Positions 8,749-18,204 of a stretch of DNA of 64,000 nt are shown in pieces; position 1 is the stretch's first letter; the number at the start of each line of letters is the position of its first letter. This DNA comes from G963667915 sp965197385. GTDB lineage: Bacteria > Acidobacteriota > Vicinamibacteria > Vicinamibacterales > UBA823. Where the stretch lies: NCBI GenBank assembly GCA_965197385.1, contig CBDANA010000009.1:124001-188000 (forward strand). The letters run 5' to 3'. The notes beneath the pieces are model-generated. The model had not been told where the DNA came from. It did no database searches and saw only the letters and a list, made by a program, of their open reading frames with translations. Both the position numbers and the translations under genes were made by a program.

Positions 8749-9630
8749 CTACACGAATTCGCGGATCAGCTCCCGGCGGGTGTCGCCATCGATCTCGTAG
8801 CTCTGTTGCACGAGCGGTTCACCGGTCAACGCGGGGTCCAGCGCATCGAGCGGCGGCGGCGCGTCCGGGTTCTGGTAGAACAGGCCGATTGGAATTCGGT
8901 CGCCCCACTCGAGGGCCTTGTCCATGGCCGCGCGGAAGTTGCTGGTCTCGTGATCCTCGTCTTCGAGTCTATAGATCCGCTCGCGGAACCACGAGTAGGT
9001 GTTGTGCTTGTTGTACGTGACGCACGGGCTGAACACGTCGATGAGCGCGAAACCCGGGTGTTGGATGGCGTCCTTGTAGAGCTGCACGAGGTGCTTCGGC
9101 TGGCCGCTAAAGCCCCGGGCGATGTAACCGCACCCCGAAGCGAGCGCGAGCGCCATCGGGTTCAACATTCCCTCGAGATTGCCGAGCGGCGTCGTCTTGG
9201 TCTTCATGCCCGTCTCGGTGGTCGGGGAGGCCTGGCCGGTCGTCAGGCCGTAGATCTCGTTGTCCATCACGATGTAGGTCACATCGATGTTCCGGCGCAT
9301 CGCCTGAATGAAGTGATTGAGCCCGATGCCGTAGCCGTCGCCGTCCCCGCCGGTCACGACAACGGTCATGGCCTGGTTGGCCAGCTTGCTGCCGGTCGCA
9401 AAGGGCAGCGCCCGTCCGTGGAGGCTGTGGACGCCGTATGCACGGATGAAGCCGGGCAGGTTCGACGAGCACCCGATGCCCGAGACCACGAGGAGATCGT
9501 GCGGCTGAATCTGCAAGTCGGCGCACGCCTGAAACAATCCGGTGAGGACGCCGAAGTCGCCACAGCCCGGACACCAGTCCGGCGGCACTTCAGGCTTGAA
9601 ATCCTTCGCGACAAGTACTGCAGTTGCCAT
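8749..9630 (-). CDS. korB: 2-oxoacid:ferredoxin oxidoreductase, beta subunit
   Basis: A 293-aa beta (TPP-binding) subunit of a 2-oxoglutarate- or pyruvate-type ferredoxin oxidoreductase. Near the N-terminus 'WCPGCGDFGVL' supplies Fe-S cluster cysteines. The TPP/Mg motif starts 'GGDGDGYGIGLNHF' and continues to 'VMDNEIYGLTTGQ'. It begins 10 nt after the korA stop, so the two are cotranscribed. The enzyme converts a 2-oxoacid plus CoA to acyl-CoA, CO2 and reduced ferredoxin. The exact 2-oxoacid cannot be told from sequence; the KorAB arrangement favours 2-oxoglutarate. Confidence 0.92.
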   Translation of the reverse strand: MATAVLVAKDFKPEVPPDWCPGCGDFGVLTGLFQACADLQIQPHDLLVVSGIGCSSNLPGFIRAYGVHSLHGRALPFATGSKLANQAMTVVVTGGDGDGYGIGLNHFIQAMRRNIDVTYIVMDNEIYGLTTGQASPTTETGMKTKTTPLGNLEGMLNPMALALASGCGYIARGFSGQPKHLVQLYKDAIQHPGFALIDVFSPCVTYNKHNTYSWFRERIYRLEDEDHETSNFRAAMDKALEWGDRIPIGLFYQNPDAPPPLDALDPALTGEPLVQQSYEIDGDTRRELIREFV

Positions 9631-9640
9631 GCTCGACTCC

Positions 9641-11506
9641 TCAGGTTTTGGCAGGCACGCCGGGGGTCTCGACCTTCAGGCCGGTCCAGGCGCCGCTCGT
9701 ACCAGTCGGGTGGTCCGTCCGCCAGCCGGGCTCGGTCGAGATGACCTCGACGAGTTGCTGGCCACCAATGACGTCCTGTACGCCCGCGACGATGTGCTTC
9801 GGCTCGAACGGCTCGCCATCGTACTTGCGAAGGTGCCCGTGCGCGACGATGCCGGTCTCGGCTCGCAGGTAACGGGCGAACTGACCGCTTTGATTGTTCT
9901 CGATGATGATGATTCGCTGACCGTGGCCCAGCGCAGCCATGATCTCGTCGACGTGCAAGGGGAGGATAGTCTTGATCTGGAGATGGTTCACCGAGGTGCC
10001 ATCCGCGTTCAGGCGTTCCGCCGCCTCCTTGATAACACCCCAAGTCGACCCCCAGCCGAGCAAGGTGGTCTCGGCGTCGGCTGGTCCTTCCAGCACCGGC
10101 ACCGGCAGATGCTTGAGGATCGTCGACATCTTCCGCACACGCTTGTCGACCATCTTCTTGCGCCGGATCGGGTCGGCGTAGACGTCGCTCAGCAACACCC
10201 CGTCCTCGTCGTGCTCGTCGGAGGCCGCAACGTGCAGGTGACCGGGGAGGCCCGGGATCGCGCGCGGGGAGATTCCAGACTGCGTGTCCTTGTACCGCAG
10301 GTAGGGCTCGCCGGCTGGCGGCCCGTCGGCCTTCGTGATGAGCTCACCGCGATCGACTGGGAACTCGACGTCGAGGACCTCCGTCGCGACGGTTTCGCTC
10401 CCCTCGCACAGGAGCAGGTCCGAGAGGATGATGACCGGCAACTGGAAGCGGTCGGCCACATCAAAGGCCTGCGACGGTGTCACGAAGCAGTCGGACATGC
10501 TGGTCGGCGCCACCACGACGCGCGGGAAGTCGCCTTGGCTCGCGCCGAACGCTTGGTTGAGATCTGCTTGTTCGGTCTTCGTCGGCACGCCGGTCGAGGG
10601 TCCCGCGCGCATGACGTTGATGATGACGGCGGGGGTCTCGAGGATGCCCGCCATCCCGATCGCCTCGGTCATCAGCGCAAACCCGCCGCCCGAGGTCGCA
10701 CACATGCCGCGCACGCCCATGTGGTTGGCGCCGATGCACATGTTGATCACGGAGATCTCGTCTTCGACCTGGCGGACGCAGATGCCGAGCCGCTGCGCAT
10801 GGGTGGCGAACCACTCCAAGATGTGCGTGGCTGGGCTCATCGGGTAAGCGGTGTAGAATTTGCACCCGGCCAGAGCGGCGCCCATGGCGAGCAGGTGGTT
10901 ACCCGAGACCTGAGCCCACGTTTGGTCGGTCGTCTGGAGGCGGGCCCCCAGCTGCCGGAAGTTCTTCGAGGCGTAGTCGTAGGCGTTCTGGGCCGCCTTG
11001 ACGTTCTGCTGAACGACCTGTGGCTTCTTGGCGAACGTCGTCTCGAACACCGACCCCAGGCTCTCGAAATCCAGACCCATTAATTGGGTCAATGCGCCCA
11101 CGGCGACCGTGTTCTGCATGACCGGTAGCCGCTTCGAGTCGGGGGCAAGGTCGGGGACCGGGAGCGAGCACAGCTGGACGCCGGCGGGCGGGTCGTAACT
11201 CGGGGCGAACTTGGCGCCGTTGTACAGGGCAATGCCGCCGGGTTGCAGCTCCTGTAAGTGGCGGTCGAGGCTGTCCTGGTTGAGCGCGATCAGCGCGTCG
11301 ACTTGGTCACCATGATTCAGCGGTTTCTTCGCGGAGAACCGGATGCGCAGCCAGGAATGCCCGCCGCGAATCACTGACTGGTAGCTGTTGTAGCTGTAGG
11401 ACGCAATGCCCTGACGGGCCAGTGACAGCACCAACGTGTTTCCGGCAGACGCCGTGCCGTCGCCGGCCGCACCTCCGATGCCGACGATGACTTCTGGTTC
11501 CGACAT
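9641..11506 (-). CDS. korA: 2-oxoacid:ferredoxin oxidoreductase, fused gamma-alpha subunit
   Basis: A 621-aa protein. The ATG at 11506 is chosen because AGAGG stands 5 nt upstream; an alternative start lies six codons earlier. The N-terminal gamma domain (about 1-190) begins 'EVIVGIGGAAGDGTASAGN'. The alpha domain with the pyrimidine-binding fold follows ('GNHLLAMGAALAG', 'SPATHILEWFA', 'GIGANHMGVRGMCATSGGGF'-type glycine-rich region), then domain II ('VLEGPADAETTLLGWGSTWG'). First gene of the korAB pair, cytoplasmic. The divergent gene upstream is tatT. Confidence 0.92.
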   Translation of the reverse strand: MSEPEVIVGIGGAAGDGTASAGNTLVLSLARQGIASYSYNSYQSVIRGGHSWLRIRFSAKKPLNHGDQVDALIALNQDSLDRHLQELQPGGIALYNGAKFAPSYDPPAGVQLCSLPVPDLAPDSKRLPVMQNTVAVGALTQLMGLDFESLGSVFETTFAKKPQVVQQNVKAAQNAYDYASKNFRQLGARLQTTDQTWAQVSGNHLLAMGAALAGCKFYTAYPMSPATHILEWFATHAQRLGICVRQVEDEISVINMCIGANHMGVRGMCATSGGGFALMTEAIGMAGILETPAVIINVMRAGPSTGVPTKTEQADLNQAFGASQGDFPRVVVAPTSMSDCFVTPSQAFDVADRFQLPVIILSDLLLCEGSETVATEVLDVEFPVDRGELITKADGPPAGEPYLRYKDTQSGISPRAIPGLPGHLHVAASDEHDEDGVLLSDVYADPIRRKKMVDKRVRKMSTILKHLPVPVLEGPADAETTLLGWGSTWGVIKEAAERLNADGTSVNHLQIKTILPLHVDEIMAALGHGQRIIIIENNQSGQFARYLRAETGIVAHGHLRKYDGEPFEPKHIVAGVQDVIGGQQLVEVISTEPGWRTDHPTGTSGAWTGLKVETPGVPAKT

Positions 11507-11769
11507 GTCAACCTCTGGGCTCACTCGGGCCGGTGCGCGTCAGGCTCCAGCCGATGCGGCCAGCGCGCGACCGATCGCTCGACCTCGTCGCGCTCTTTAC
11601 CGACTATATTTCTTCCACTTGTCGGGCGGCGTTGTCAAGGCCCCATCGGCGGCGGAGCCTGCCCCGTTCAACTCAACGCCTAACTTGATAGTGCCCCGCC
11701 GAGCCCAGGCGGCCCGGTGCGATATACTCTTTCGGCGCGATCGGCGCGCCGCCCGCAGAGCTGGCTGTG

Positions 11770-12741
11770 ATGTCCGACCCGATCCTGACGCTGACCCCGC
11801 GGATGAGACGACGCCCCTGGCTGCCGTCGGTGGCCGTCGCGGTGCTCGTGGCTGCGCTCGGCGGGTGCTCGCTCAAGACCTACGCCATCAACATGGTGGG
11901 GAACGCCCTGGCGGAGGGCGATTCGGTCTACGAGACGGATGAGGATCTGGAACTGGTCGGCGATGCGCTGCCGTTCGGCCTCAAGCTGACCGAGAGCCTG
12001 CTGAACGAGTCGCCCAATCACCGTGGCCTGCTGCTCACCGCTTGCCGCGGCTTTGTCCTGTACTCCTACGGCTACGTCGACTACCCGGCGGAGGTGACGA
12101 TGGAGACCGACATCGACCTCGGCCGCACGATGCGGATGCGGGCGCGCAAACTGTACGAGCGGGCACTCGGCTACTGCCTGCGCAGTCTCGAGCGGGAGTA
12201 TCGGGGATTTGCCAGTCAGCTCACGCGGGATCCGGACGTCGCCGTGGCCTCCATCGAGCCGGGACATGAGGAGCGCGATCTGCCGCTGATGTACTGGTCG
12301 GCGGCCGCGTTGGGCATGGCGATCTCCGTGTCGCCAGGCTCGGCAGCGATGCTGGCGCGGCTGCCCGAGGTCGAGGCGCTGCTGGAGCAGGCGCTCGTGC
12401 TCGACGAGGCCTGGGACGACGGTGCCCTGCACGAGTTCAAGGTCGTCTTCGCGGGCGCCGTGCCAGGCCAGCCCGACTACGACGAGATCCGCCGCCATTA
12501 CGACCGCGCGCTCGTGTTATCGGACGGGCAGAGCGCCGGGCTGCACGTCGCCTACGCGGAAGCTGTGTCGGTGCCGACGCAGAATAGCGCGGAGTTCCGT
12601 GAGATGATGGAGCAGGCGCTGGCGGTCGACCCCGACGCCAACCCCGACAATCGGCTCGTCAACCTGATTGCGCACCGCCGAGCGACCTGGCTGCTCGAGC
12701 GCATCGAGGATCTCTTTCTGGACGTGGACCCCGCAGGGTAG
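11770..12741 (+). CDS. TRAP transporter-associated TPR lipoprotein (TatT)
   Basis: A 323-aa lipoprotein ('VLVAALGGC' lipobox) with helical repeats: 'DLELVGDALPFGLKLTESLL' and 'NHRGLLLTACRGFVLYSYGY' are characteristic of the TatT family (the Treponema pallidum Tp0956 type), a trimeric TPR-like protein that binds the TRAP solute-binding protein. The start ATG is at 11770; a TATACT sits at 11723-11728. It is followed in the same orientation by the solute-binding protein and the fused permease, forming a TPAT-type transport operon. Confidence 0.82.
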   Translation: MSDPILTLTPRMRRRPWLPSVAVAVLVAALGGCSLKTYAINMVGNALAEGDSVYETDEDLELVGDALPFGLKLTESLLNESPNHRGLLLTACRGFVLYSYGYVDYPAEVTMETDIDLGRTMRMRARKLYERALGYCLRSLEREYRGFASQLTRDPDVAVASIEPGHEERDLPLMYWSAAALGMAISVSPGSAAMLARLPEVEALLEQALVLDEAWDDGALHEFKVVFAGAVPGQPDYDEIRRHYDRALVLSDGQSAGLHVAYAEAVSVPTQNSAEFREMMEQALAVDPDANPDNRLVNLIAHRRATWLLERIEDLFLDVDPAG

Positions 12742-12774
12742 CTACTAGACGCTGGCAGCGGCGCGAGGCATTCG

Positions 12775-13794
12775 ATGCAGATTTTTCGTTCGGCTCGGTT
12801 CGTCGTCGTGATGGTGGCGGCGGTGGCGGTCCTGTCCGCCGCCCCCGTGGAGGCGCAGCGCGGCCTGCGTGTGCGCATCGGTACCATCGTGCCCGACGGG
12901 TCGCTGTGGGACGAGACGCTGCACTACATGGCCCAGGAGTGGTCGCGGATCACGAACGGGTCGGTGCGGGTGCAGGTGTTCGCCGGCGGCGCGCTGGGTG
13001 ATGAGATAGAAATGGTTCGCAAGGTCCGCCAAGGGCAGCTCCAGGCCGTGGCGCTATCGTCGGTCGGGCTGTCGCGCATCGACAATGGCGTGGCGTGCCT
13101 TCAGGTGCCGATGCTCCTGGATTCGTACGACGAGCTCGATTACGTCCGGGACCGGATTGCGCCGACGCTGGAGGCGCGCATCGAAGCCCGGGGATTCAAG
13201 GTCCTCAACTGGGCCGACGGCGGCTGGGTGCGGGCGTTCAGCAAGTCGGCTGTGACCACGCCGGACGACCTCAAGCGGATGGAGCTCTTCGTCTCGGCCG
13301 GCGATCCCGACTCCGAGAGTCTCTACAAGCAGTTCGGCTTCAACGTCGTGCCGCTGTCACTGGTGGATCTGGTCACGGCGCTGCAGACCGGGATGATCGA
13401 CGCCGTGCCGATCGTGCCGCTGTACGCGCAGCTGCAGGAGCTGCACAAGCTGACCCGCCACATGCTGGACGTGAAGCTGATTCCGCTCGTTGGCGGGACG
13501 GTCATGAGCGCGCGAGTCTGGAGTCGGTTGCCGGCGGAGCACCAGGCGGGCATGCTCGCCGCCGCGCGCAAGGCCGGGTCGCGCCTGCGTGACGAGATCC
13601 GGCAGATGGGGGATGACGCCATCGGGGAGATGGCCAAGCGCGGTCTGCGCGTGACCGAGCCCGATGCGGCCGTGCTGGCCGCCTGGCGACGCGAGATGGC
13701 GGAGGCGTACTCACGCCTCCGCGGCGACTACTGTCCGGTCGACATCTTCGACGAGGTCGTCCGCCTCCGGGACGAGTACCGCGCCGCCCGGTAA
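12775..13794 (+). CDS. TRAP transporter solute-binding protein (DctP family)
   Basis: A 339-aa periplasmic binding protein with a signal peptide ending 'PVEAQ', then 'RIGTIVPDGSLWDETLHYMA', 'GSVRVQVFAGGALGDEIEMV', 'RDRIAPTLEARIEARGFKVL' and the gate-like 'LKRMELFVSAGDPDSE'. The carboxylate-binding Arg usual in DctP proteins may be in 'SGLSRID' or 'WVRAFSK', but this cannot be settled by eye. Partner of the TatT protein upstream and the fused permease 23 nt downstream. Ligand unknown; TatT-type systems are suspected to carry hydrophobic ligands. Confidence 0.87.
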   Translation: MQIFRSARFVVVMVAAVAVLSAAPVEAQRGLRVRIGTIVPDGSLWDETLHYMAQEWSRITNGSVRVQVFAGGALGDEIEMVRKVRQGQLQAVALSSVGLSRIDNGVACLQVPMLLDSYDELDYVRDRIAPTLEARIEARGFKVLNWADGGWVRAFSKSAVTTPDDLKRMELFVSAGDPDSESLYKQFGFNVVPLSLVDLVTALQTGMIDAVPIVPLYAQLQELHKLTRHMLDVKLIPLVGGTVMSARVWSRLPAEHQAGMLAAARKAGSRLRDEIRQMGDDAIGEMAKRGLRVTEPDAAVLAAWRREMAEAYSRLRGDYCPVDIFDEVVRLRDEYRAAR

Positions 13795-13817
13795 CACCCG
13801 GCAGCGATCTGAGTGAG

Positions 13818-15632
13818 ATGCAGCCGTCCGAGCGGCCCCGCCTGCACTTTCGCGTCGAAAATTCGCTGGCCATCGTCGTCCTGGCGGTGATGACCCTGTT
13901 GCCGCTCATCGAGATCGCCGGGCGCGTGCTGGTCGGGCGGGGCATCTCCGGGTCGATCGTCGTCGTTCAGAACCTCACGCTCTGGATCACCGTGATCGGC
14001 GCGGTGCTGGCGGCGCGCTCCGAGCGCCTGCTGGGGCTGTCTACGCGGCGGTTCCTGCCGGCCGGCGCCCAACGGCCCGTCAAGATCTTCACGTCGGCCG
14101 TCGCCGTCGCCGTGACCGCGACGCTGGTCGTGGCCAGCCTGTACTTCGTCCAGATCGAGCGGGAGTTCGGCGACATCGTCGCGTGGAACATTCCGATCTG
14201 GGTGGTGCTCGCCGTGCTGCCGATCGGCTTCGGCGGCATCACCGGCCGCCTGATCTGGCACGCGGCCGAGGATTGGCGCGGCCGTCTCATCGCGGCGCTC
14301 GGCCTGGTGATCCCCCTGGGCTTCACGTCGGTGCCGGGCGTCGAGGCTGTCGGGCTCGTGCTGCCGGCCACGATGGTCATCGTCGCCGCCACGGCGCTCG
14401 GGATGCCGATCTTCACCGCCATTGGCGGCATGGCGCTCGTGCTGTTCTGGGACGACGGCACACCGGTCACCGCCGTCCCGAACGAGACGTACCGGCTCAC
14501 GGCGTCGCCGATGCTGCCGGCCATTCCGCTGTTCGCGCTGGCCGGGTATCTTCTCGCGGAGGGCAGCGCGAGCCGGCGGCTGACCCGGCTCTTCACGGCC
14601 TGCGTCGGCTGGATGCCGGGCGGTCTGGCGATTGTCGCGACGCTCGTGCTCGCCTTCTTCACGCCGCTGACCGGTGCGTCCGGCATCACCATTCTCTCGA
14701 TGGGCGGGCTGCTGCTGCCGGTGCTCGTGAAGGCCAAGTATCCGGAGCGGACGTCGCTGGGGTTGGTGACGGTGTCCGGTTCGATCGGGCTGCTCTGGTT
14801 CCCGAGCTTGCCGGTGTTTCTCTATGGCTTCTACGCCAGCATCGACTACGCCAAGCTGTTCATCGGTGGCCTGCTGCCCGGTATCTTGCTCGTGCTGGTC
14901 GTCGCGGGCTGGGGGGCGCGCCGGGGCTGGCGCGCAGGTGTGGCCCGGACGCCGTTTGTCGCCAGCAAAGCCGGCGCCGCGATGTGGGAAGCGAAGTGGG
15001 AACTGCTGCTGCCGGTCGTCGTCCTCGGCGGGATCGCCGGCGGATACACGACCCTCGTCGAGGCGGCCGCGCTGACGGTGCTCTACACGTTCGTCGTCGA
15101 GTGCTTCATCCAGCGCGGCCTGTCGGTGACACGGGATCTCCCGCGCATCTTCGTCGAGTGCGCGACCCTTGTCGGCGGCTTCATGATCATCCTGAGCGTC
15201 GCGCTCGGGTTCACTAACTTCTTGATCCTTGCGCAAGTTCCGACGCTCGCACTCGAGTGGGTCCAGAGCCACATCGACTCGCCGATGCTCTTCCTGCTGA
15301 CGTTGAACGGCCTTCTGATCGTCGTCGGCGCCCTGATGGATATCTACTCGGCCATCGTGGTCGTCGTGCCGCTCATCGCGCCGATTGCGTTGGCCTACGG
15401 CATCGACCCGGTGCACCTCGGCATCATCTTCCTCGCCAACATGGAGCTCGGGTACCTCATGCCGCCGATGGGGGAGAACCTGTTCCTTTCGTCCTACCGG
15501 TTCGACAAGCCCCTGACCGAGGTCTACCGGTCCACCCTGCCGTACACCGCGCTGCTGCTCGTGACCGTCTTGCTGATCACCTACGTGCCATCGCTGACGC
15601 TCTGGCTGGTCGGGGTCGTCTTCGGCAGCTAG
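13818..15632 (+). CDS. TRAP transporter fused small-large permease (DctQM)
   Basis: A 604-aa membrane protein. Residues 1-150 form the DctQ-like four-helix part ('SLAIVVLAVMTLLPLIEIAG', 'LWITVIGAVLAARSE'). From about 175 the DctM-like domain begins ('GLVLPATMVIVAATALGMPI') with many helices, including 'LTGASGITILSMGGLLLPVL', 'LYGFYASIDYAKLFIGGLLP' and 'GIIFLANMELGYLMPPMGEN'. The fusion is usual for TatT-linked TRAP systems. Uptake would be driven by an ion gradient. Last gene of the tatT-dctP-dctQM operon. Confidence 0.9.
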   Translation: MQPSERPRLHFRVENSLAIVVLAVMTLLPLIEIAGRVLVGRGISGSIVVVQNLTLWITVIGAVLAARSERLLGLSTRRFLPAGAQRPVKIFTSAVAVAVTATLVVASLYFVQIEREFGDIVAWNIPIWVVLAVLPIGFGGITGRLIWHAAEDWRGRLIAALGLVIPLGFTSVPGVEAVGLVLPATMVIVAATALGMPIFTAIGGMALVLFWDDGTPVTAVPNETYRLTASPMLPAIPLFALAGYLLAEGSASRRLTRLFTACVGWMPGGLAIVATLVLAFFTPLTGASGITILSMGGLLLPVLVKAKYPERTSLGLVTVSGSIGLLWFPSLPVFLYGFYASIDYAKLFIGGLLPGILLVLVVAGWGARRGWRAGVARTPFVASKAGAAMWEAKWELLLPVVVLGGIAGGYTTLVEAAALTVLYTFVVECFIQRGLSVTRDLPRIFVECATLVGGFMIILSVALGFTNFLILAQVPTLALEWVQSHIDSPMLFLLTLNGLLIVVGALMDIYSAIVVVVPLIAPIALAYGIDPVHLGIIFLANMELGYLMPPMGENLFLSSYRFDKPLTEVYRSTLPYTALLLVTVLLITYVPSLTLWLVGVVFGS

Positions 15633-15724
15633 CGGCCTCGTCCCAGACAGTGCGGCTCGGTCGCCGTGCGGCGATGTTTCCTCATGAGGTACACTGTCCG
15701 CTCGCGACTACAGAGGAGGTTCAC

Positions 15725-16384
15725 ATGGCATTGAAGATCAACGACGAAGCCCCGAACTTCACGTCCGATACGACCCAGGGGACCATCACGTTTCACGACT
15801 GGATCGGCGACGGCTGGGCGGTCCTGTTCTCGCATCCGAAGGACTTCACCCCGGTCTGCACCACCGAGCTCGGCGCGATGGCCTGGCTCAAGCCGGAATT
15901 CGACAAGCGCAACTGCAAGGTGCTGGGGATCAGCGTCGACGGCGTCAGCGACCACGAGAAGTGGTCGAAAGACATCGAGGCCTCGCAGGGTCACGCGGTC
16001 AACTACCCACTGATCGGTGATCCCGAGCTGAAGGTGGTCAAGGCGTACGACATGCTGCCGGCCGACGCCGGCGACACATCCGAGGGGCGCACGGCGGCCA
16101 ACAACGCCACCGCGCGGTCGGTCTTCTTGATCGGACCTGACAAGAAGATCAAGGCGACGCTCACCTACCCGATGAGCACCGGGCGGAACTTCGACGAGAT
16201 CCTGCGGTTGCTCGATTCCTGCCAGCTCACGGCGGCCAAGAAGGTGGCAACGCCGGTCAACTGGAAGCAAGGTGACGACGTCATCATTCTCCCGTCCGTG
16301 TCGAACGAGGAGGCGAAGAAGAAGTATCCGGACGGCTGGAAATCGCTGTTGCCCTATATCCGGATCGTGCCGCAGCCGAAGTAG
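15725..16384 (+). CDS. 1-Cys peroxiredoxin (Prx6/AhpC family)
   Basis: A 219-aa thiol peroxidase with the peroxidatic Cys in 'HPKDFTPVCTTELG' (about residue 49) and a Prx6-type C-terminal extension ('PVNWKQGDDVIILPSVSNEE'). It reduces peroxides in the cytoplasm. Start ATG with a strong AGAGGAGG 5 nt upstream; a TACACT at about 15688 may be the -10 box. Monocistronic, since the next gene is on the opposite strand. Confidence 0.93.
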   Translation: MALKINDEAPNFTSDTTQGTITFHDWIGDGWAVLFSHPKDFTPVCTTELGAMAWLKPEFDKRNCKVLGISVDGVSDHEKWSKDIEASQGHAVNYPLIGDPELKVVKAYDMLPADAGDTSEGRTAANNATARSVFLIGPDKKIKATLTYPMSTGRNFDEILRLLDSCQLTAAKKVATPVNWKQGDDVIILPSVSNEEAKKKYPDGWKSLLPYIRIVPQPK

Positions 16385-16456
16385 GCGTCGCGGCCTCGGT
16401 CTTGGGTCTGACGTTGGAGCCGGCTCGGGCGACCAGTGCGGCAGTTCTCGCCGGGC

Positions 16457-17317
16457 TCACGACGGTTCGTCGCCGGTGGCGATCGGCCGAGCGGGGTCGC
16501 TGCACCACTCGCTCCACGAGCCGGCGTACAGCCGACCGCCGTCGAGTCCGGCATGCGCCAGCGCGAGTAGGTTGTGGCAGGCGGTCACGCCGGAGCCGCA
16601 GTAGGACACGATCCGGTCCGGCGTCGCCCGGCCAAGCCGTGTTTCGAAACGCCGTCGGAGCTCCTCGGCCTGGAGGAAGGTCCCGTCCTCGCCGACGTTG
16701 GTCAGGCAGGGGTGATTCACGGCGCCCGGGATGTGGCCGGCGACAGGATCCAGCGGCTCGGTCGAGCCGGTGAAGCGTTCGGGCGCTCGCGCATCGAGCA
16801 ACTGCCGCTCCGGGTCGCCGAGGCCAGCGAGTACCGCCGCCGCGTCGATGAGCATCTCGGGGCGCCACGCGGCCGTGAAGGACTGCGCGCGTGGCGACTC
16901 CACGCCGTCGCGCTCGGGCCGTTCGTCCCGTTGCCACTTCGCCCAGCCGCCGTCGAGTACCGCGACCGCATCGTACCCAGCGTAGCGTAGCATCCACCAC
17001 AGCCGGCTGGCGAACGTCCCCTTGGACTGGTCGTAGGCGACGACCTGCCGACCGGGACCGATGCCCAAGCGTCCGAACGTCGCGACCATTGTCTGGGGGG
17101 CCGAGAGCGGATGCCGTCCGGTTCCGCCCGTCGTTGGCCCCGAGAGATCCCGGTCTAGGTCTGCGTGCGCCGCGCCCGGGATGTGCGCGTCAGCGTAGGC
17201 ACGGACTCCGGCGTCAGGGTCGGTCAGCTCGAACCGGCAATCCACGACGACCCACGACGGATCGTCGAGGTGTGCTGCCAAGACGTCGGTCGGAACCAGC
17301 GTACGATGGGTGCCCAT
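16457..17317 (-). CDS. Sulfurtransferase (two rhodanese domains)
   Basis: A 286-aa thiosulfate/3-mercaptopyruvate sulfurtransferase. The ATG at 17317 (MGTHRTLVPTDVLAAHL) matches the family start. The N-terminal inactive rhodanese domain has 'WVVVDCRFELTDPDAG' and 'AHIPGAAHADLDRDLSG'; the C-terminal domain has 'LLDARAPERFTG' and the active-site Cys loop 'VSYCGSGVTACHN'. The loop CGSGVTA is of the type found in mercaptopyruvate sulfurtransferases. The whole domain pair is present. Confidence 0.9.
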   Translation of the reverse strand: MGTHRTLVPTDVLAAHLDDPSWVVVDCRFELTDPDAGVRAYADAHIPGAAHADLDRDLSGPTTGGTGRHPLSAPQTMVATFGRLGIGPGRQVVAYDQSKGTFASRLWWMLRYAGYDAVAVLDGGWAKWQRDERPERDGVESPRAQSFTAAWRPEMLIDAAAVLAGLGDPERQLLDARAPERFTGSTEPLDPVAGHIPGAVNHPCLTNVGEDGTFLQAEELRRRFETRLGRATPDRIVSYCGSGVTACHNLLALAHAGLDGGRLYAGSWSEWCSDPARPIATGDEPS

Positions 17318-17487
17318 GAGGATTATCGAACGCGCGCCGCGGAGCGTGCGTCCGCATCGAGCCCTGAAGGATTGTACGACAGGCTGCGCTTCAGGGGGAG
17401 GCTCGTGCTCCGCGAGCACATCCGAGGCCTAGGTGGGCGAGCCGCAGGCGACGCCCGCAGCCATGGCCGGTATAATGCATGGCCTCC

Positions 17488-18183
17488 ATGCTCGATTCGA
17501 GTCTTCTGGTGTCGCGTTCAGGTTCTGGCCTTCGGTCCGTCTGCCGCGGCGCGGCCGCCGTCATCGTCGGGTTGTCGGTGACCGGTTGCTCACCGGCCGC
17601 CGGACCGGTAAATACGGCCGTGCCGGCGTCAACCGCCGCAGCACCGGTCGCCGGCGAGGGTCTGACCGTTCGCGGGTCGGCGCCGCCGGTCGCGGGTGGT
17701 TTTCGCGCGGTCGTCCTCCTGACACCCGAGGACGGCCACGCGGTGGCTGTGCCGGACGCGCCGGAGACGATGGACCAGTTCGGGCTCTCGTTCCTACCGG
17801 GCGTCCTGGTCGTACGCGCCGGCCAGGAGGTGGCCTTCACGAATGGCGACGACGTCCTGCACAACGTTCACGTGGCGGAGTCGGCGACGAGAGAGACGGT
17901 CTTCAACATCGCGACGCCGATCGCCGGTGCCTACCTGCACACGTTCGAGCAGCCGGGCACCTATACCGTGGCGTGCAACGTGCATCCGGCCATGGCGGCC
18001 TACATCCTCGTGACCGACGCGCCCTACGTAGCAGTCGCCGAGCGCGACGGGCGGTTCGAGCTGTCCGGTGTGCCGCCCGGCCGCTATCGCGTGACCGTCT
18101 GGAGTGTGGACGCCGCGCTGCGCAGCGAGCGCCAGGTGGAGATCGGCGCGGAGACGGAGTTGAGGCTCCGCGATGAAGGCTGA
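17488..18183 (+). CDS. Cupredoxin-domain lipoprotein
   Basis: A 231-aa lipoprotein (lipobox 'LSVTGC'). The plastocyanin-like domain at about 100-175 shows a copper site: His in 'DVLHNVHVAES', then Cys, His and Met in 'VACNVHPAMAAYILV'. A C-terminal carboxypeptidase-regulatory-like beta domain follows ('FELSGVPPGRYRVTVWSVD'). A TATAAT at 17471-17476 lies only 11 nt before this ATG, suggesting a very short leader; an earlier in-frame ATG at 17479 is too close to the -10 box to be used. Probably a periplasmic electron carrier, or a sensor of copper-linked redox. The BNR-repeat pseudogene begins 21 nt downstream. Confidence 0.82.
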   Translation: MLDSSLLVSRSGSGLRSVCRGAAAVIVGLSVTGCSPAAGPVNTAVPASTAAAPVAGEGLTVRGSAPPVAGGFRAVVLLTPEDGHAVAVPDAPETMDQFGLSFLPGVLVVRAGQEVAFTNGDDVLHNVHVAESATRETVFNIATPIAGAYLHTFEQPGTYTVACNVHPAMAAYILVTDAPYVAVAERDGRFELSGVPPGRYRVTVWSVDAALRSERQVEIGAETELRLRDEG

Positions 18184-18204
18184 AGGGTTGGAAGGGAGGC
18201 CAAC

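Noticed and set aside
9542..11083. 513-codon plus-strand frame across korA
   Set aside because: Antisense shadow of the 2-oxoacid oxidoreductase gene.
13728..15416. 562-codon minus-strand frame across the TRAP permease
   Set aside because: Extremely rich in Arg, Asp, Gln and His, the typical mirror of a hydrophobic membrane protein.
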